The notes under the pieces are model-generated. The model saw nothing but the letters and a program-made list of their open reading frames with translations. It was not told where the DNA came from and made no database searches. The translations under genes were made by a program, and so were the position numbers. A DNA stretch of 36,213 nucleotides, from assembly GCA_019119225.1 (NCBI GenBank), contig DWXM01000034.1, positions 1-36,213 on the forward strand, read 5' to 3'. Below are positions 1 through 9,663 of the stretch, in pieces. Every line of letters starts with the position of its first letter. Positions within the stretch are counted from its first letter, which is position 1. This DNA comes from Candidatus Nosocomiicoccus stercorigallinarum (GTDB taxonomy: Bacteria > Bacillota > Bacilli > Staphylococcales > Salinicoccaceae).

Positions 1-294
<294 letters not shown>

Positions 295-309
295 TTGTTG
301 GAGGATATT

Positions 310-1284
310 ATGACAAATAACCAAAATAACCCTGAAGATAATATGAAGGTATTTACTTTATCTGCAAATGAACCACTTGCTGAAGAAATCGCGGAACACT
401 TAGGAGTTGAACTCGGGAAATGTAAAGTAAATCGTTTCTCTGACAAAGAAGTTCAAGTCGACATTTTAGAGAGTGTTCGTGGGAAAGATATATTCGTTGT
501 ACAACCAACTTCAGAACCAGTGAACGATCATTTAATGGAATTACTTATTATGGTCGATGCGTTAAAACGCGCGTCAGCACGCCGTATTAACTTAGTTATT
601 CCTTACTATGGTTATGCACGTCAAGACAGAAAATCACGCCCACGTGAACCAATTACAGCAAAACTTGTTGCGAACTTACTTGAAACTACAGGCGCAGACC
701 GCGTAGTGTCTATCGACTTACATGCTGCACAAATTCAAGGATTTTTCGATATTCCAATCGACCACTTAACGAGTGTGCCGTTAATTACAAAATACTTTGA
801 AGATGAAAAAAATGACTTAAACTATGAAGAAGAAGTCGTTATCGTTTCACCAGACCACGGTGGGGTAACTCGTGCACGTCGCATGGCTGAAAGACTCGGT
901 TCGCCAATTGCGATTATCGACAAACGTCGCCCACGTGCAAACGTTGCTGAAGTTATGAGTATCGTTGGAGATATTAAAGGTAAAACAGCAATCGTTATCG
1001 ATGACATTATCGACACAGGTGGCACAATTAAAATTGCTGCAGATAAGTTAATCGAAGAAGGCGCAAAAGAAGTATATGTATGTTGTTCGCACCCAGTATT
1101 ATCTGGTAAAGCGATTCAGAATTTAAGTGAATCACAAATTAAAGAAGTTATCGTTACAAACTCTATTCAATTACCAGAAGAAAAACAAATCGATAAAGTT
1201 AAACAACTTTCTGTTGGAGAACTTCTTGCTGAAGCAATTACTCGCATTCACGAAGAGCGTTCAGTGAGTCGTTTATTTGACTAA
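310..1284 (+). CDS. prs: Ribose-phosphate pyrophosphokinase (PRPP synthetase)
   Basis: A 324-residue class I PRPP synthetase, which makes 5-phosphoribosyl-1-pyrophosphate from ribose-5-phosphate and ATP for nucleotide, His and Trp synthesis. The catalytic region has [11 protein letters not shown] (about 136-146), the SPDHGG loop (about 180-185) and the PRPP-binding signature [10 protein letters not shown] (231-240). The start chosen is ATG 310, preceded by a GGAGGA ribosome site at 300-304; a TTG at 295 would add five residues but overlaps that site. It follows glmU by 15 nt and has no promoter of its own in the gap. Length and motifs are normal for the family. Confidence 0.97.
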   Translation: MTNNQNNPEDNMKVFTLSANEPLAEEIAEHLGVELGKCKVNRFSDKEVQVDILESVRGKDIFVVQPTSEPVNDHLMELLIMVDALKRASARRINLVIPYYGYARQDRKSRPREPITAKLVANLLETTGADRVVSIDLHAAQIQGFFDIPIDHLTSVPLITKYFEDEKNDLNYEEEVVIVSPDHGGVTRARRMAERLGSPIAIIDKRRPRANVAEVMSIVGDIKGKTAIVIDDIIDTGGTIKIAADKLIEEGAKEVYVCCSHPVLSGKAIQNLSESQIKEVIVTNSIQLPEEKQIDKVKQLSVGELLAEAITRIHEERSVSRLFD

Positions 1285-1307
1285 AATGTAAATACAGTTA
1301 AAATACT

Positions 1308-1337
1308 TTTACAATTTGGTCTCTTTTATGGTATTAT
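1308..1337 (+). promoter_or_regulatory. Predicted sigma-A promoter for rplY
   Basis: TTTACA (1308-1313), an 18-bp spacer and TATTAT (1332-1337) lie in the 115-bp gap between prs and rplY. Each hexamer differs from consensus at one base. I looked for a SigB-type GTTT/GGGTAT pair, because ctc in Bacillus subtilis is a classic SigB gene, and did not find one here. Confidence 0.6.
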
Positions 1338-1399
1338 TACGTATGGCTATTTGTTAAAGTGGTAAAATGACTGCTAGTTTATGAAAGGTGGAAAATATA

Positions 1400-2023
1400 A
1401 TGGCAAAACTAGTTGCGAATTCAAGAGAGAGTTTAACTAAAGGTGAACTCAATGAATTACGTGCAGCTGGTAAAGTACCTTCAGTACTTTACGGTTACAA
1501 TGTAGAGAATACATCTGTTACTGTTGATGAAGTTGAATTCATCAAACTTATCCGTGAAATCGGACGTAACGGTGTTATTGACCTAGAGCTTGACGGTAAG
1601 TCAGTTCAGGTAATGGTTAACGAATATCAATTCGAACCATTAAAAAATAGAATTGATCACATCGATTTCATCGCAATCAACATGGACGAAGAAAGAACTG
1701 TTGAAGTAAGCATCGTTACTGTTGGTGAAGCTGCTGGTGAGAAAGACGGCGGTGTTGTTGAACAACCTAACTTCGTTGTTGAAGTTACAGCACGTCCAGC
1801 AGACATTCCAGAAGAAATTGAAGTGAACGTAGAAGAACTTGAAGTTGGAGACTCAGTTACAGTTGGAGACATCCGCGATCAGTTCTCATTCACGATTGAA
1901 GACGAAGATGACACTACTCTTGCGATGGTTTCAGTACCTCAAGAAGAGGAAGAAGTTGAAGAAGCAGAAGACGCTGAAGAATCAGAAGAAGCTGCTGAAG
2001 AATCATCTGAAGACGAAGAGTAA
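1400..2023 (+). CDS. rplY: 50S ribosomal protein L25/general stress protein Ctc
   Basis: A 207-residue long-form L25 (CTC/TL5) protein that binds 5S rRNA in the large subunit. The N-terminal L25 domain (about residues 5-92) shows the family pattern around GELNELRAAGKVPSVLYG; a beta-rich TL5 C-terminal domain follows (about 100-180). The last ~25 residues are a Glu/Asp/Ala-rich acidic tail common in staphylococcal Ctc. Start: ATG 1400 with an AAAGGTGG site at 1384-1391; GTG 1388 lies inside that site and is rejected. A promoter precedes it and a terminator follows, so it may be largely a separate transcription unit. Confidence 0.95.
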   Translation: MAKLVANSRESLTKGELNELRAAGKVPSVLYGYNVENTSVTVDEVEFIKLIREIGRNGVIDLELDGKSVQVMVNEYQFEPLKNRIDHIDFIAINMDEERTVEVSIVTVGEAAGEKDGGVVEQPNFVVEVTARPADIPEEIEVNVEELEVGDSVTVGDIRDQFSFTIEDEDDTTLAMVSVPQEEEEVEEAEDAEESEEAAEESSEDEE

Positions 2024-2041
2024 TTATAATTATTATGCTAG

Positions 2042-2067
2042 GGCGGTGGGTGACCATCGCCTTTTTT
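2042..2067 (+). terminator. Intrinsic terminator between rplY and pth
   Basis: Stem GGCGGTGG (2042-2049) pairs with CCATCGCC (2054-2061), with one G-T wobble and a GTGA tetraloop, followed by six T (2062-2067). It ends 18 nt before the pth start codon, leaving no room for a new promoter, so pth depends on read-through or on an upstream promoter. Confidence 0.8.
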
Positions 2068-2085
2068 AATATGGAGGAAAGAATA

Positions 2086-2658
2086 ATGAAGTGCTTTATT
2101 GGTCTCGGGAATCCAGGAACAAAATATGATAATACGCGCCATAACGTTGGATTTATGGCAATTGATGAGTTGAGTGACAAATTTAACATCGAATTAAATG
2201 AAAATAAATTTAAATGTCATTTTGGTGTAGGTTTAGTGAATGGTGAAAAAGTAATGCTCGTGAAGCCACAAACGTTTATGAATCTATCTGGTGAAGGTGT
2301 ACGTCCATTAATTGATTACTTTAATATTGATTTAGATGATATTTTCGTTCTCTATGACGATATGGACCTTGGAATTGGAAAGCTGAGACTACGTCAAAAA
2401 GGAAGTGCCGGCGGACATAATGGAATTCGTTCGTTAAACCAGCATTTTAAAACTGAGAAATATAAACGTGTGCGTATTGGAATTGGTCGTCCAGACGGTC
2501 CGATGCCGATTGTAAAGTGGGTATTATCTAAATTTACAGATGAAGATAAACCTGTATTAGAAAAAGTAATCAGCGTGACAGGAGATGCTTGTGAAATGGC
2601 AATCGATCATGAATTCACGGACGTAATGAATCGTTATAACGGTGATGTGAATGCATGA
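2086..2658 (+). CDS. pth: Peptidyl-tRNA hydrolase
   Basis: A 190-residue Pth1 enzyme that hydrolyses peptidyl-tRNAs dropped from ribosomes, recycling tRNA in the cytoplasm. Visible motifs: IGLGNPG (5-11), catalytic His19 in TRHNVGF, KPQTFMNLSG (60-69), YDDMDL with Asp91 at the position that supports the catalytic His, and GSAGGHNG (106-113). Start: ATG 2086 with GGAGGAAA at 2073-2080; an upstream in-frame start at 2035 would run through the terminator hairpin and is rejected. The stop overlaps the mfd start by 8 nt, indicating translational coupling. Confidence 0.97.
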   Translation: MKCFIGLGNPGTKYDNTRHNVGFMAIDELSDKFNIELNENKFKCHFGVGLVNGEKVMLVKPQTFMNLSGEGVRPLIDYFNIDLDDIFVLYDDMDLGIGKLRLRQKGSAGGHNGIRSLNQHFKTEKYKRVRIGIGRPDGPMPIVKWVLSKFTDEDKPVLEKVISVTGDACEMAIDHEFTDVMNRYNGDVNA

Positions 2659-5600
2659 GAGAATTAGACAAAGAATTCAATCGGATTCACGTGTTAGAGA
2701 GCTATTAGACTATAAATCCGAAGCGTCTATTTTAGTAACAGGTGTAACTGAGGAGTTTAAAGGACCACTTTTTCATGAAGTTGTAGAAAGTCACGATAAG
2801 CCTGTCGTTTTATTTGTTGAAAATAACCATAAGATGGAAAAGCTTCAAAACCAACTTGGTGCGTATACGGACGATATTTATACGTTTCCTGTTGGAGATA
2901 TTATGATTGAAACAATGGCAGACCAAAGTCCAGAATTTAAAAAAGAACGAATGCGAACGTTATATGCCCTTCTTGAGAATGAGAAAGGGTTATTTATCGT
3001 GCCTACTGAAGGACTTATGAAACCATTAATGCGACCTGAAAAACTTCTCGAGTATAAAAAGCATATCGCGCTCGGTGACGATTTAGCATATGATTCTTTT
3101 ATTCGTTATTTAACAGAAATTGGTTACGTAAGACGTGAAGAAGTCCAAAACTTTGGTGAGTTTGCAGTTCGTGGAGATATTTTTGATATTTACATGTCAA
3201 GTGGACTCGTTCGTATCGAGTTATTTGACACAGAAGTCGACTCAATTCGTGCGATAGACGAAGAAACGAAACGTTCTACACATAATTTAGAATCTGTAAC
3301 ACTCGAGCCGTTTTCAGAGTATGTCTTAGAAGAAGACGAACGCGTAGAACTCGTTGAATATATCACAAAGTTATACGATAAAACAAAATCCATCATCGAT
3401 AAGACAGCACATGAAACATTAGATGCGTATTTTGAAAAACTTACCGATGAAAATTATACGATGACCCACCTTAGTCAGTTTAGCCACTTACTCCATGAAG
3501 AAGAGATTTCAATTTTAGATTATATAAAAGACGATTATACGATATTAGTTGATGAAGTAAAAAATATAGAAGCGAGCTTTGAACGTGAAGTTCAAGCGAT
3601 GCACAATTATTACGAAAGCCTTCAAGAAGCTGGGAAGATGTTGGCTGAAGGTGGAAATTACCTGGAACATCAGCTTGAAAGACTATATAAGAAAAACGTA
3701 GCATATTTCTCACTATTTTTAAGTAATATGCCAGTATCGATTCAAGATATCATTAAAATTTCAGTAAAACCAACAGAAGTGTACTACGGGCAATACGATA
3801 TTTTAGCATCGAATATTACACAAATGATCCGAGATGGGTTTTTAATCAATATCGAACTTCGTGACGATGACGAGTTAAAAAAGACTCGTCAGCTACTTGA
3901 AGACTTAGAAATCGATAGTTATATAAAAGAACTGCCAGATTCTGTCGAGCAAGGGGTCGTTCTTACGACAGGTAATTTTGAAGCAGGATTTATATTACCG
4001 TTTATGCATTCAGCGGTTCTGACGAGTAAAGAATTATATAACCGAACGTCTAAAAAGAAAAAGCGTACGAGAAAACTATCAAATGCTGAAAAGATTAAAT
4101 CATACCAAGAATTAAATGTCGGAGACTATATCGTTCACGTGCACCACGGTGTCGGTAGATACCTTGGTATTGAAACATTAGAGGTTGGCGGTCTCCATAA
4201 CGACTATATGAAACTTCAATATAAAGGTACCGATCAGTTATTCGTTCCAGTCGACCAAATGGATCTCGTTCAAAAATATGTGTCAAGTGATGACGGTTCT
4301 CCGAAAATGCATAAACTCGGCGGTACAGAGTGGAAGAAAACAAAAGCAAAAGTTGAAAGTAGCGTAAACGAACTTGCCGACGAACTTCTGAAACTCTATC
4401 AAGAACGTGCAGCGACGAAAGGTTTTAAATTTAGTTCTGATAACGATATGGTGCAGTCTTTTGAAGAAAGATTCCCTTACGAAGAAACACCGGATCAGCT
4501 TGCATCTATTCACGAAATTAAACAAGACATGGAAAAAGTTCAACCGATGGATAGATTGTTATGTGGAGACGTTGGTTACGGTAAAACAGAAGTTGCGATT
4601 CGTGCAGCATTTAAAGCGGTTCAAGATGGCAAACAAGTTGCAGTACTCGTACCGACAACTATTTTAGCAGCGCAGCACTTTGAGACATTTATTGAACGTA
4701 TCGAAGATTTCCCAGTAAATGTTGAAATGATGTCTCGTTTTAGAACGCCTAAAGAAATGCGTGAAGTTAAAAAAGGGTTAAAAGAAGGTACCGTTGATAT
4801 TGTCGTTGGAACGCACACGATACTCGGTAAAACGGTTGAATTTAAAGATCTTGGTTTACTTATCGTCGACGAAGAGCAGCGCTTCGGGGTAAAACATAAA
4901 GAGCGTATTAAACAGCTAAAAACAAATGTCGATGTCTTAACATTAACGGCAACACCAATCCCAAGAACACTTCACATGAGTTTAATGGGTGTGAGAGATT
5001 TATCAGTCATTGAAACACCACCACAAAACAGGTTCCCAGTTCAAACGTACGTTTTAGAGTACGATGGTAACTTCGTAAAAGAAGCAATTAATAGAGAACT
5101 TGCTCGAGGTGGACAGGTGTTTTATCTTCATAATCGTACGGATACGATTTACGAAAAAGCAGCTCACGTTGAAATGCTTGCTGAAGGTGCGAGTGTTGGT
5201 GTGATGCACGCGAGAATGACAGAATTAGAAATTGAAGAAACGATGCAAGCCTTTGTGAACGGTGAATACGATATTATTGTTACAACGACAATTATTGAAA
5301 CAGGAGTCGACGTACCAAACGCGAATACGCTAATTATTGAAGATGCTGATCGTTTTGGGTTATCTCAGCTATACCAGTTACGCGGAAGAGTCGGTCGTAG
5401 TAATAGAATTAGTTACGCTTATCTATTTTATCAACCGAATAAAGTGCTGACGGAAGTTGCTGAAAAAAGACTCGCTGCAATTAAAGAGTACACAGAACTT
5501 GGGAGTGGGTTTAAAATCGCGATGCGAGATTTAAATATCCGTGGTGCGGGTAACTTACTTGGTAAACATCAGTCTGGGTTTATAGATTCTGTAGGATATG

Positions 5601-6127
5601 AATTATATTCAGATATGTTAGAAAGTGCAGTGCTAGAAAAGCGTGGATTATCAACTGAAGAAGAGGAACCAGCAAATATCCCGGTTGATATTGAACTCGA
5701 CGCATATCTTCCAGCGACGTACATTCAACATGAGCAATCTAAAATTGACTTATATAAGCGTCTAAGATCTGTAAATAGTATTGAAGGGCTAAGAGATATT
5801 GAAGATGAAATGATCGACCGCTTCGGAGATTATCCAGTTGAAGTCGAGCACTTAATCGATCTCGTGAAAGTAAAAATATATGCACTAATACTCGGTGCTT
5901 ATAAAGTATATGAAGACAAGCGTTACTTCTATTTAAACTTAACGAAAGACGCAACAGCTAAAATTAATGGTGAGAAACTATTTATGGATACTGAAGACTA
6001 TAAACGTATACTAAGAATACGTGTAGAAAATAACGAAATTCAGTTCCAGGTAAAAACGAAAGATATTAAAGTATTCATTGACATATTAAAACGCTCAACG
6101 GAGAGTAAAGAGGAGGAAACGGTATGA
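2651..6127 (+). CDS. mfd: Transcription-repair coupling factor Mfd
   Basis: A 1158-residue Mfd, the ATP-driven translocase that removes RNA polymerase stalled at DNA lesions and recruits UvrA. Order of domains: UvrB-like N-terminal part (1 to about 350), RNA-polymerase-interaction domain (about 480-550, with NVGDYIVHVHHGVGRYLG), RecG-like helicase with Walker A GDVGYGKTE (639-647) and Walker B DEEQ (740-743), the TRG-type segment after RIRGAGNLLG-like NIRGAGNLLG, and a C-terminal TRCF domain. Length is normal for Firmicutes. ATG 2651 overlaps the pth stop; its ribosome site is weak, consistent with coupling to pth. The mazG start overlaps its stop (ATGA). Confidence 0.97.
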   Translation: MHERIRQRIQSDSRVRELLDYKSEASILVTGVTEEFKGPLFHEVVESHDKPVVLFVENNHKMEKLQNQLGAYTDDIYTFPVGDIMIETMADQSPEFKKERMRTLYALLENEKGLFIVPTEGLMKPLMRPEKLLEYKKHIALGDDLAYDSFIRYLTEIGYVRREEVQNFGEFAVRGDIFDIYMSSGLVRIELFDTEVDSIRAIDEETKRSTHNLESVTLEPFSEYVLEEDERVELVEYITKLYDKTKSIIDKTAHETLDAYFEKLTDENYTMTHLSQFSHLLHEEEISILDYIKDDYTILVDEVKNIEASFEREVQAMHNYYESLQEAGKMLAEGGNYLEHQLERLYKKNVAYFSLFLSNMPVSIQDIIKISVKPTEVYYGQYDILASNITQMIRDGFLINIELRDDDELKKTRQLLEDLEIDSYIKELPDSVEQGVVLTTGNFEAGFILPFMHSAVLTSKELYNRTSKKKKRTRKLSNAEKIKSYQELNVGDYIVHVHHGVGRYLGIETLEVGGLHNDYMKLQYKGTDQLFVPVDQMDLVQKYVSSDDGSPKMHKLGGTEWKKTKAKVESSVNELADELLKLYQERAATKGFKFSSDNDMVQSFEERFPYEETPDQLASIHEIKQDMEKVQPMDRLLCGDVGYGKTEVAIRAAFKAVQDGKQVAVLVPTTILAAQHFETFIERIEDFPVNVEMMSRFRTPKEMREVKKGLKEGTVDIVVGTHTILGKTVEFKDLGLLIVDEEQRFGVKHKERIKQLKTNVDVLTLTATPIPRTLHMSLMGVRDLSVIETPPQNRFPVQTYVLEYDGNFVKEAINRELARGGQVFYLHNRTDTIYEKAAHVEMLAEGASVGVMHARMTELEIEETMQAFVNGEYDIIVTTTIIETGVDVPNANTLIIEDADRFGLSQLYQLRGRVGRSNRISYAYLFYQPNKVLTEVAEKRLAAIKEYTELGSGFKIAMRDLNIRGAGNLLGKHQSGFIDSVGYELYSDMLESAVLEKRGLSTEEEEPANIPVDIELDAYLPATYIQHEQSKIDLYKRLRSVNSIEGLRDIEDEMIDRFGDYPVEVEHLIDLVKVKIYALILGAYKVYEDKRYFYLNLTKDATAKINGEKLFMDTEDYKRILRIRVENNEIQFQVKTKDIKVFIDILKRSTESKEEETV

Positions 6128-7284
6128 TTACAGTCGTTGGACTTGGTAGTAGTGACGTCGACCATATGACAGTCGGCGTCTACCGTAAATTGTTACAGAG
6201 TGACTATGTATATTTAAGAACAAAAGACCATCCAGCAGTCGAGTTACTCCGTGAAGAAAATATCCCGTTTCAGTCGTTTGATGATTACTATATCGAAAGC
6301 GAGACATTTGAAGAAACGTACGAAAAAATAGTGAATGAATTATTAAAGCGAGGAAAAAATCAAGATATCATATACGCTGTACCAGGATCACCACTACTCT
6401 ATGAAACGACGACGGAGTTACTATTAAATAACGATGAAGGCGTTAGTGTAGAGATTATCGGCGGGCAAAGTTTTATCGATGTATGTATTGAAGCGGTCAA
6501 TATTCCTGTAAATGAAGGATTTCAAATAGTAGATGCATCAACACTTACTGAAAAAGATTTAAATCATCATCAACATACGCTAATTACTCAAGTGTACGAT
6601 CAGTTTTCTGTATCTGATGCAAAACTTACGCTTCTCGATTATTATAATCCAAGTACAGAAGTGACGTTGATCGTCGCGGCTGGAAGTGAAAGAGAAACTT
6701 TAATTACAAGACCACTTGAAGAAATCGATTATGACGTACCGAACTCGAATTTAATGACGATGTTTGTACCAAAAGTGGAAAGTACGGACTTAGATAATCG
6801 CTCGGTGTATTATATGCGTGAGATTTACCAAGTGCTTGTTGGAGAGAATGGTTGTCCGTGGGATAAAGTTCAAACCCACAAGTCACTTGAGCGATTTTTA
6901 ATTGAAGAATCGTACGAAGTTATTGAAGCGATTGAAAAAGAAGATGACGACTTACTCGTTGAAGAACTCGGAGACATATTACTACAAGTTGGACTTCATG
7001 CAGCAATCGCTGAGCGTGACGGTTACTTTAACTTCCACGATATATTAGAAAGTTTAAATCGTAAGATCGTCCATAGACATCCCCACGTTTTTGGAGATGC
7101 GGTTGTTAATAGCAGTGACGACTTAAAAGAAGTATGGAATGCTCAAAAGAAAAAAGAAGGTAAAACAGAACGCGTTAAATACGAAAAAGAATACGCGACA
7201 AAAGTACTTGAGTGGATGAAAGAAACGATCCACAACGAAAAATCATTATCTGAAATATTGGAGGATACGAATGAGACTCGATAA
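6124..7284 (+). CDS. mazG: MazG family protein: tetrapyrrole-methylase-like domain fused to nucleotide pyrophosphohydrolase
   Basis: 386 residues with two domains. The N-terminal ~220 residues resemble an SAM-dependent tetrapyrrole methylase fold (ITVVGLGSSD at the start, AVPGSPLLYETT near 85-96). The C-terminal part is MazG, an NTP pyrophosphohydrolase that cleaves (d)NTPs to monophosphates, with the metal-binding EESYE and EELGD pairs (about 261-291) and a HRHPHVFGD motif. This is the YabN architecture of Bacillus. ATG 6124 overlaps the mfd stop by 4 nt, with GAGGAGG at 6110-6116. In S. aureus, as I recall, a MATE/MurJ-type polysaccharide flippase gene sits between mfd and mazG; here there is none. 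The methylase half has no assigned substrate. Confidence 0.93.
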   Translation: MITVVGLGSSDVDHMTVGVYRKLLQSDYVYLRTKDHPAVELLREENIPFQSFDDYYIESETFEETYEKIVNELLKRGKNQDIIYAVPGSPLLYETTTELLLNNDEGVSVEIIGGQSFIDVCIEAVNIPVNEGFQIVDASTLTEKDLNHHQHTLITQVYDQFSVSDAKLTLLDYYNPSTEVTLIVAAGSERETLITRPLEEIDYDVPNSNLMTMFVPKVESTDLDNRSVYYMREIYQVLVGENGCPWDKVQTHKSLERFLIEESYEVIEAIEKEDDDLLVEELGDILLQVGLHAAIAERDGYFNFHDILESLNRKIVHRHPHVFGDAVVNSSDDLKEVWNAQKKKEGKTERVKYEKEYATKVLEWMKETIHNEKSLSEILEDTNETR

Positions 7285-7543
7285 ATTTTTAAAAGTATCG
7301 CGAATTATTAAACGTCGTCCACTTGCTAAAACGATGAGTGACGATGGGCGCATCGAAGTAAACGGTAGAGTCGCTAAAGCTGGAACGAATGTTGAAGTTG
7401 GTGACGAATTAAAAATAAGATTCGGAAAACGAATCGTCACGTATAAAATTCTCGACTTAAAAGAACATGCAAAAAAAGAGGAAGCAGAACAAATGATAGA
7501 ATTATTAAGCGATGAAAAAATCGAAGATGATTCTGAATGGTAA
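7271..7543 (+). CDS. rqcP: S4-domain RNA-binding protein RqcP (YabO)
   Basis: A 90-residue protein made almost wholly of one S4 domain: MRLDKFLKVSRIIKRR at the start, then DDGRIEVNGRVAKAGTNVEVGD. This matches YabO/RqcP, a heat-shock-protein-15-like factor that in Bacillus works with RqcH on stalled 50S subunits to drive poly-alanine tailing (known family role, not visible in sequence). ATG 7271 overlaps the mazG stop by 14 nt and is preceded by TTGGAGGA at 7258-7265. The C-terminus is acidic. Gene order mazG-rqcP-divIC is conserved in Firmicutes. Confidence 0.92.
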   Translation: MRLDKFLKVSRIIKRRPLAKTMSDDGRIEVNGRVAKAGTNVEVGDELKIRFGKRIVTYKILDLKEHAKKEEAEQMIELLSDEKIEDDSEW

Positions 7544-7589
7544 CTCGCTTAAAAATCGTGTAAAATTAATAAAAAGGATGTGAATACAA

Positions 7590-7973
7590 ATGACAAATAA
7601 AATTATAAAAATGCTCAATAAATATACAATTGATTCTGATACAAAACGTGAAGTGTTAAAAGGCGAACGAAAAGTTCGACGCCGCCGTATGTTAGCAATG
7701 AGTATACTCGCATTTGTCTTAACATTTGTATTCATATCAATAGGCATCAACCAAAAAGTTGAAAATAGAAATCTTCAAGATGAGGTGAGAGACACAGAAC
7801 TCATCTTAGAAGAAACAAATGAAGAACATGAAGCGCTAAAACAAGAAATTGCGCAGTTAAACGATGATAATTATATTAGACGTATTGCACGTGGAGATTT
7901 CTTTATGTCAGATAGTGGAGAACTCATATTTTCATTGCCAGAATCTAAAAAAGAAAAAGATAAAGAAAAGTGA
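7590..7973 (+). CDS. divIC: Septum formation initiator DivIC (FtsB-like)
   Basis: 127 residues: a basic cytoplasmic N-terminus ending in RKVRRRR, a single membrane helix (about 34-53, LAMSILAFVLTFVFISIGI), then a Glu/Lys-rich coiled coil (about 56-95) typical of FtsB/DivIC, and a short extracellular tail. DivIC forms the FtsLB-type complex of the divisome with DivIB and FtsL. ATG 7590 has AAGGATGTG upstream at 7574-7582. It is encoded 46 nt after rqcP in the usual Firmicute order. Confidence 0.9.
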   Translation: MTNKIIKMLNKYTIDSDTKREVLKGERKVRRRRMLAMSILAFVLTFVFISIGINQKVENRNLQDEVRDTELILEETNEEHEALKQEIAQLNDDNYIRRIARGDFFMSDSGELIFSLPESKKEKDKEK

Positions 7974-7998
7974 TTATTATCTAGTTTAATGGTATGAT
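7970..7998 (+). promoter_or_regulatory. Possible extended -10 promoter for the S1-domain gene
   Basis: TGG directly before TATGAT (7993-7998) makes an extended -10; the -35 candidate GTGATT (7970-7975, 17-bp spacer) is poor. The gap between divIC and the S1 gene is 66 bp. This is a weak call. Confidence 0.35.
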
Positions 7999-8039
7999 TA
8001 GTAGTAATTAAAAGAATATTCAGGAGGATATATAATTTC

Positions 8040-8402
8040 ATGTCAGTTGAAGTTGGCGAAAAAGTCGTCGGAAGAGTTACAGGGGTAAAACCTTTTGGAG
8101 CATTTATAGAATTACCAGACGGAAAAAGTGGGCTAGTACACATCAGTGAGGTCGCAAACAAATTCGTAGAAGATATTAACGACCATGTAAAAGTGAATGA
8201 TGAGGTTAAAGTGAAAGTTTTATCCGTTGGTGATGACGGCAAAATTTCGTTATCAATAAAACAAGCAGAAAAACCAAAGAGACAACGTAAAGAACAGTCT
8301 CCAGAAGACTTCGAAAAGAAACTATCTAACTTCTTAAAAGATAGTGAAGAACGTATGAGTTCAATTAAAAGACAAGCTGAAGCGCGTCGCGGAGGCCGTT
8401 AA
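8040..8402 (+). CDS. yabR: S1-domain RNA-binding protein (YabR / general stress protein 13 / CvfD type)
   Basis: 120 residues: one S1 domain at the N-terminus (about 4-75: VGRVTGVKPFGAFIELPDG, GLVHISEVA, VKVKVLSVGDDGKISLSIK) followed by a charged tail rich in Arg, Lys and Glu. Proteins of this type bind RNA and ribosomes and affect translation and stress tolerance; the exact role here is inferred. ATG 8040 follows CAGGAGG (8021-8027) at a somewhat long spacing of 12 nt. A strong terminator follows, just before tilS. Confidence 0.88.
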   Translation: MSVEVGEKVVGRVTGVKPFGAFIELPDGKSGLVHISEVANKFVEDINDHVKVNDEVKVKVLSVGDDGKISLSIKQAEKPKRQRKEQSPEDFEKKLSNFLKDSEERMSSIKRQAEARRGGR

Positions 8403-8413
8403 ATAACAGAAAT

Positions 8414-8443
8414 AAAAAAGGCTGGAATTTTCTAGCCTTTTTT
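8414..8443 (+). terminator. Intrinsic terminator between the S1 gene and tilS
   Basis: Stem AAAAAAGGCTGGA (8414-8426), loop ATTT, and TCTAGCCTTTTTT (8431-8443). The A-tract and T-tract extend the stem, so it may work in both directions. It ends 20 nt before the tilS start. Confidence 0.8.
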
Positions 8444-8463
8444 ATCTTTATAGGGTGTTGGCC

Positions 8464-9663
8464 ATGATAAAACTAAACGTCAGTTGGAAACCATCTGATG
8501 ATATCGCACTTGCATTATCTGGTGGTATTGATTCGATGGTGTTATATCATCTTTTAAAAACAACATACAAAGACACATATCGTAAGTTATATATATTTCA
8601 CGTCAATCACGGCGCAAGAATCGAATCATTCGACGAAGAGAAAGCGTTAAAAAAACGTGTCGAGAGTGACGGTTTTAAATTTTTATCAACAACTTTAAAT
8701 ATAGAAAAATTCTCTCAGCAAAAAGGTCGTCTTTTACGCTATGAATTTTTCTTTCGAGAAATGCGTAACAATCATATCCAGTACTGCTTAACCGCGCATC
8801 ATAAGGATGATGATTTTGAAAGTATTATATTCGAGTTACTAACGAGTCGTTATTTACATGGTGTTGGTATAAAAGAAATGTACAAAAGAATCGTTCGTCC
8901 GATGTTAAACGTTCGTTTAAGAGAAATTGAAACGTATGCTCATAAATATAATGTGACGTACTTTTTAGATCAGACGAACGAAACAAATGATTACACACGA
9001 AATTACATTCGTCACGAGATTTTAACTCGTGTAGATAACCATGAGGCACTACATTTAGAGAGTTTAACAGCATTTAAAGAAGACTATAATGATCTAGTAG
9101 ACCTCGCGAAATCAGAGGCTGAAGCTTTTTTAAAGAGCCCATTTAAACGCTCACAGTTTAATCAGTGTCGTCATATTTTGAAAGTGTATATTTTAAGTAT
9201 TTGGCTCAACGTCAGTCGCACATACATCGAAGAAATTATACGAAGATTAGGTAGTAGTGAAAGTCAGTTTGAACTACCAATTGGTAATAAGATATTCGTT
9301 TGTAGTTATGATGATTGTTACATCCGTGAAGATAAAACTTATAAAACGCATTTAACAATAGATTCAACAGGCACATACGAATTTAACGGGTATAAAATTT
9401 CCGTTAAAGGATTAACAGGACTCACGGTCCGCACGTTTCAAAATGGAGACCGTGTGAAATTAAAGGATGTTGGAACTAAAAAAGTGAGTCGGCTTTTTAT
9501 CGATAAGAAAATTAGTAACGACAAACGAAAAACGATGCCAATTATCGTTGATGAAAACGGTAGAATCATTGCAGTTGGTGAAATTTATAATATAATAAAA
9601 CTATTGATGAAAAATAATCGCGAAGTAAATTTAAATATTGAGGAGATTAACTATGACGCTTAG
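8464..9663 (+). CDS. tilS: tRNA(Ile)-lysidine synthetase TilS
   Basis: A 399-residue N-type ATP pyrophosphatase that adds lysine to C34 of tRNA-Ile(CAU), so that it reads AUA. The PP-loop SGGIDS is at 19-24, HVNHGAR near 53-59 and the TAHHKDDDFE segment near 108-117; the C-terminal TilS domains include NGDRVKLKDVGTKKVSRLFID. Start: ATG 8464 with AGGGTG at 8452-8457; GTG 8455 and TTG 8458 are in frame but overlap the ribosome site. The stop overlaps hpt by 11 nt. It begins 20 nt after a terminator, so expression probably relies on read-through. Confidence 0.95.
   Translation: MIKLNVSWKPSDDIALALSGGIDSMVLYHLLKTTYKDTYRKLYIFHVNHGARIESFDEEKALKKRVESDGFKFLSTTLNIEKFSQQKGRLLRYEFFFREMRNNHIQYCLTAHHKDDDFESIIFELLTSRYLHGVGIKEMYKRIVRPMLNVRLREIETYAHKYNVTYFLDQTNETNDYTRNYIRHEILTRVDNHEALHLESLTAFKEDYNDLVDLAKSEAEAFLKSPFKRSQFNQCRHILKVYILSIWLNVSRTYIEEIIRRLGSSESQFELPIGNKIFVCSYDDCYIREDKTYKTHLTIDSTGTYEFNGYKISVKGLTGLTVRTFQNGDRVKLKDVGTKKVSRLFIDKKISNDKRKTMPIIVDENGRIIAVGEIYNIIKLLMKNNREVNLNIEEINYDA

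Noticed and set aside
1284-1400. SigB promoter for rplY/ctc
   Set aside because: No GTTT/GGGTAT pair at suitable spacing; a sigma-A type promoter is present instead.
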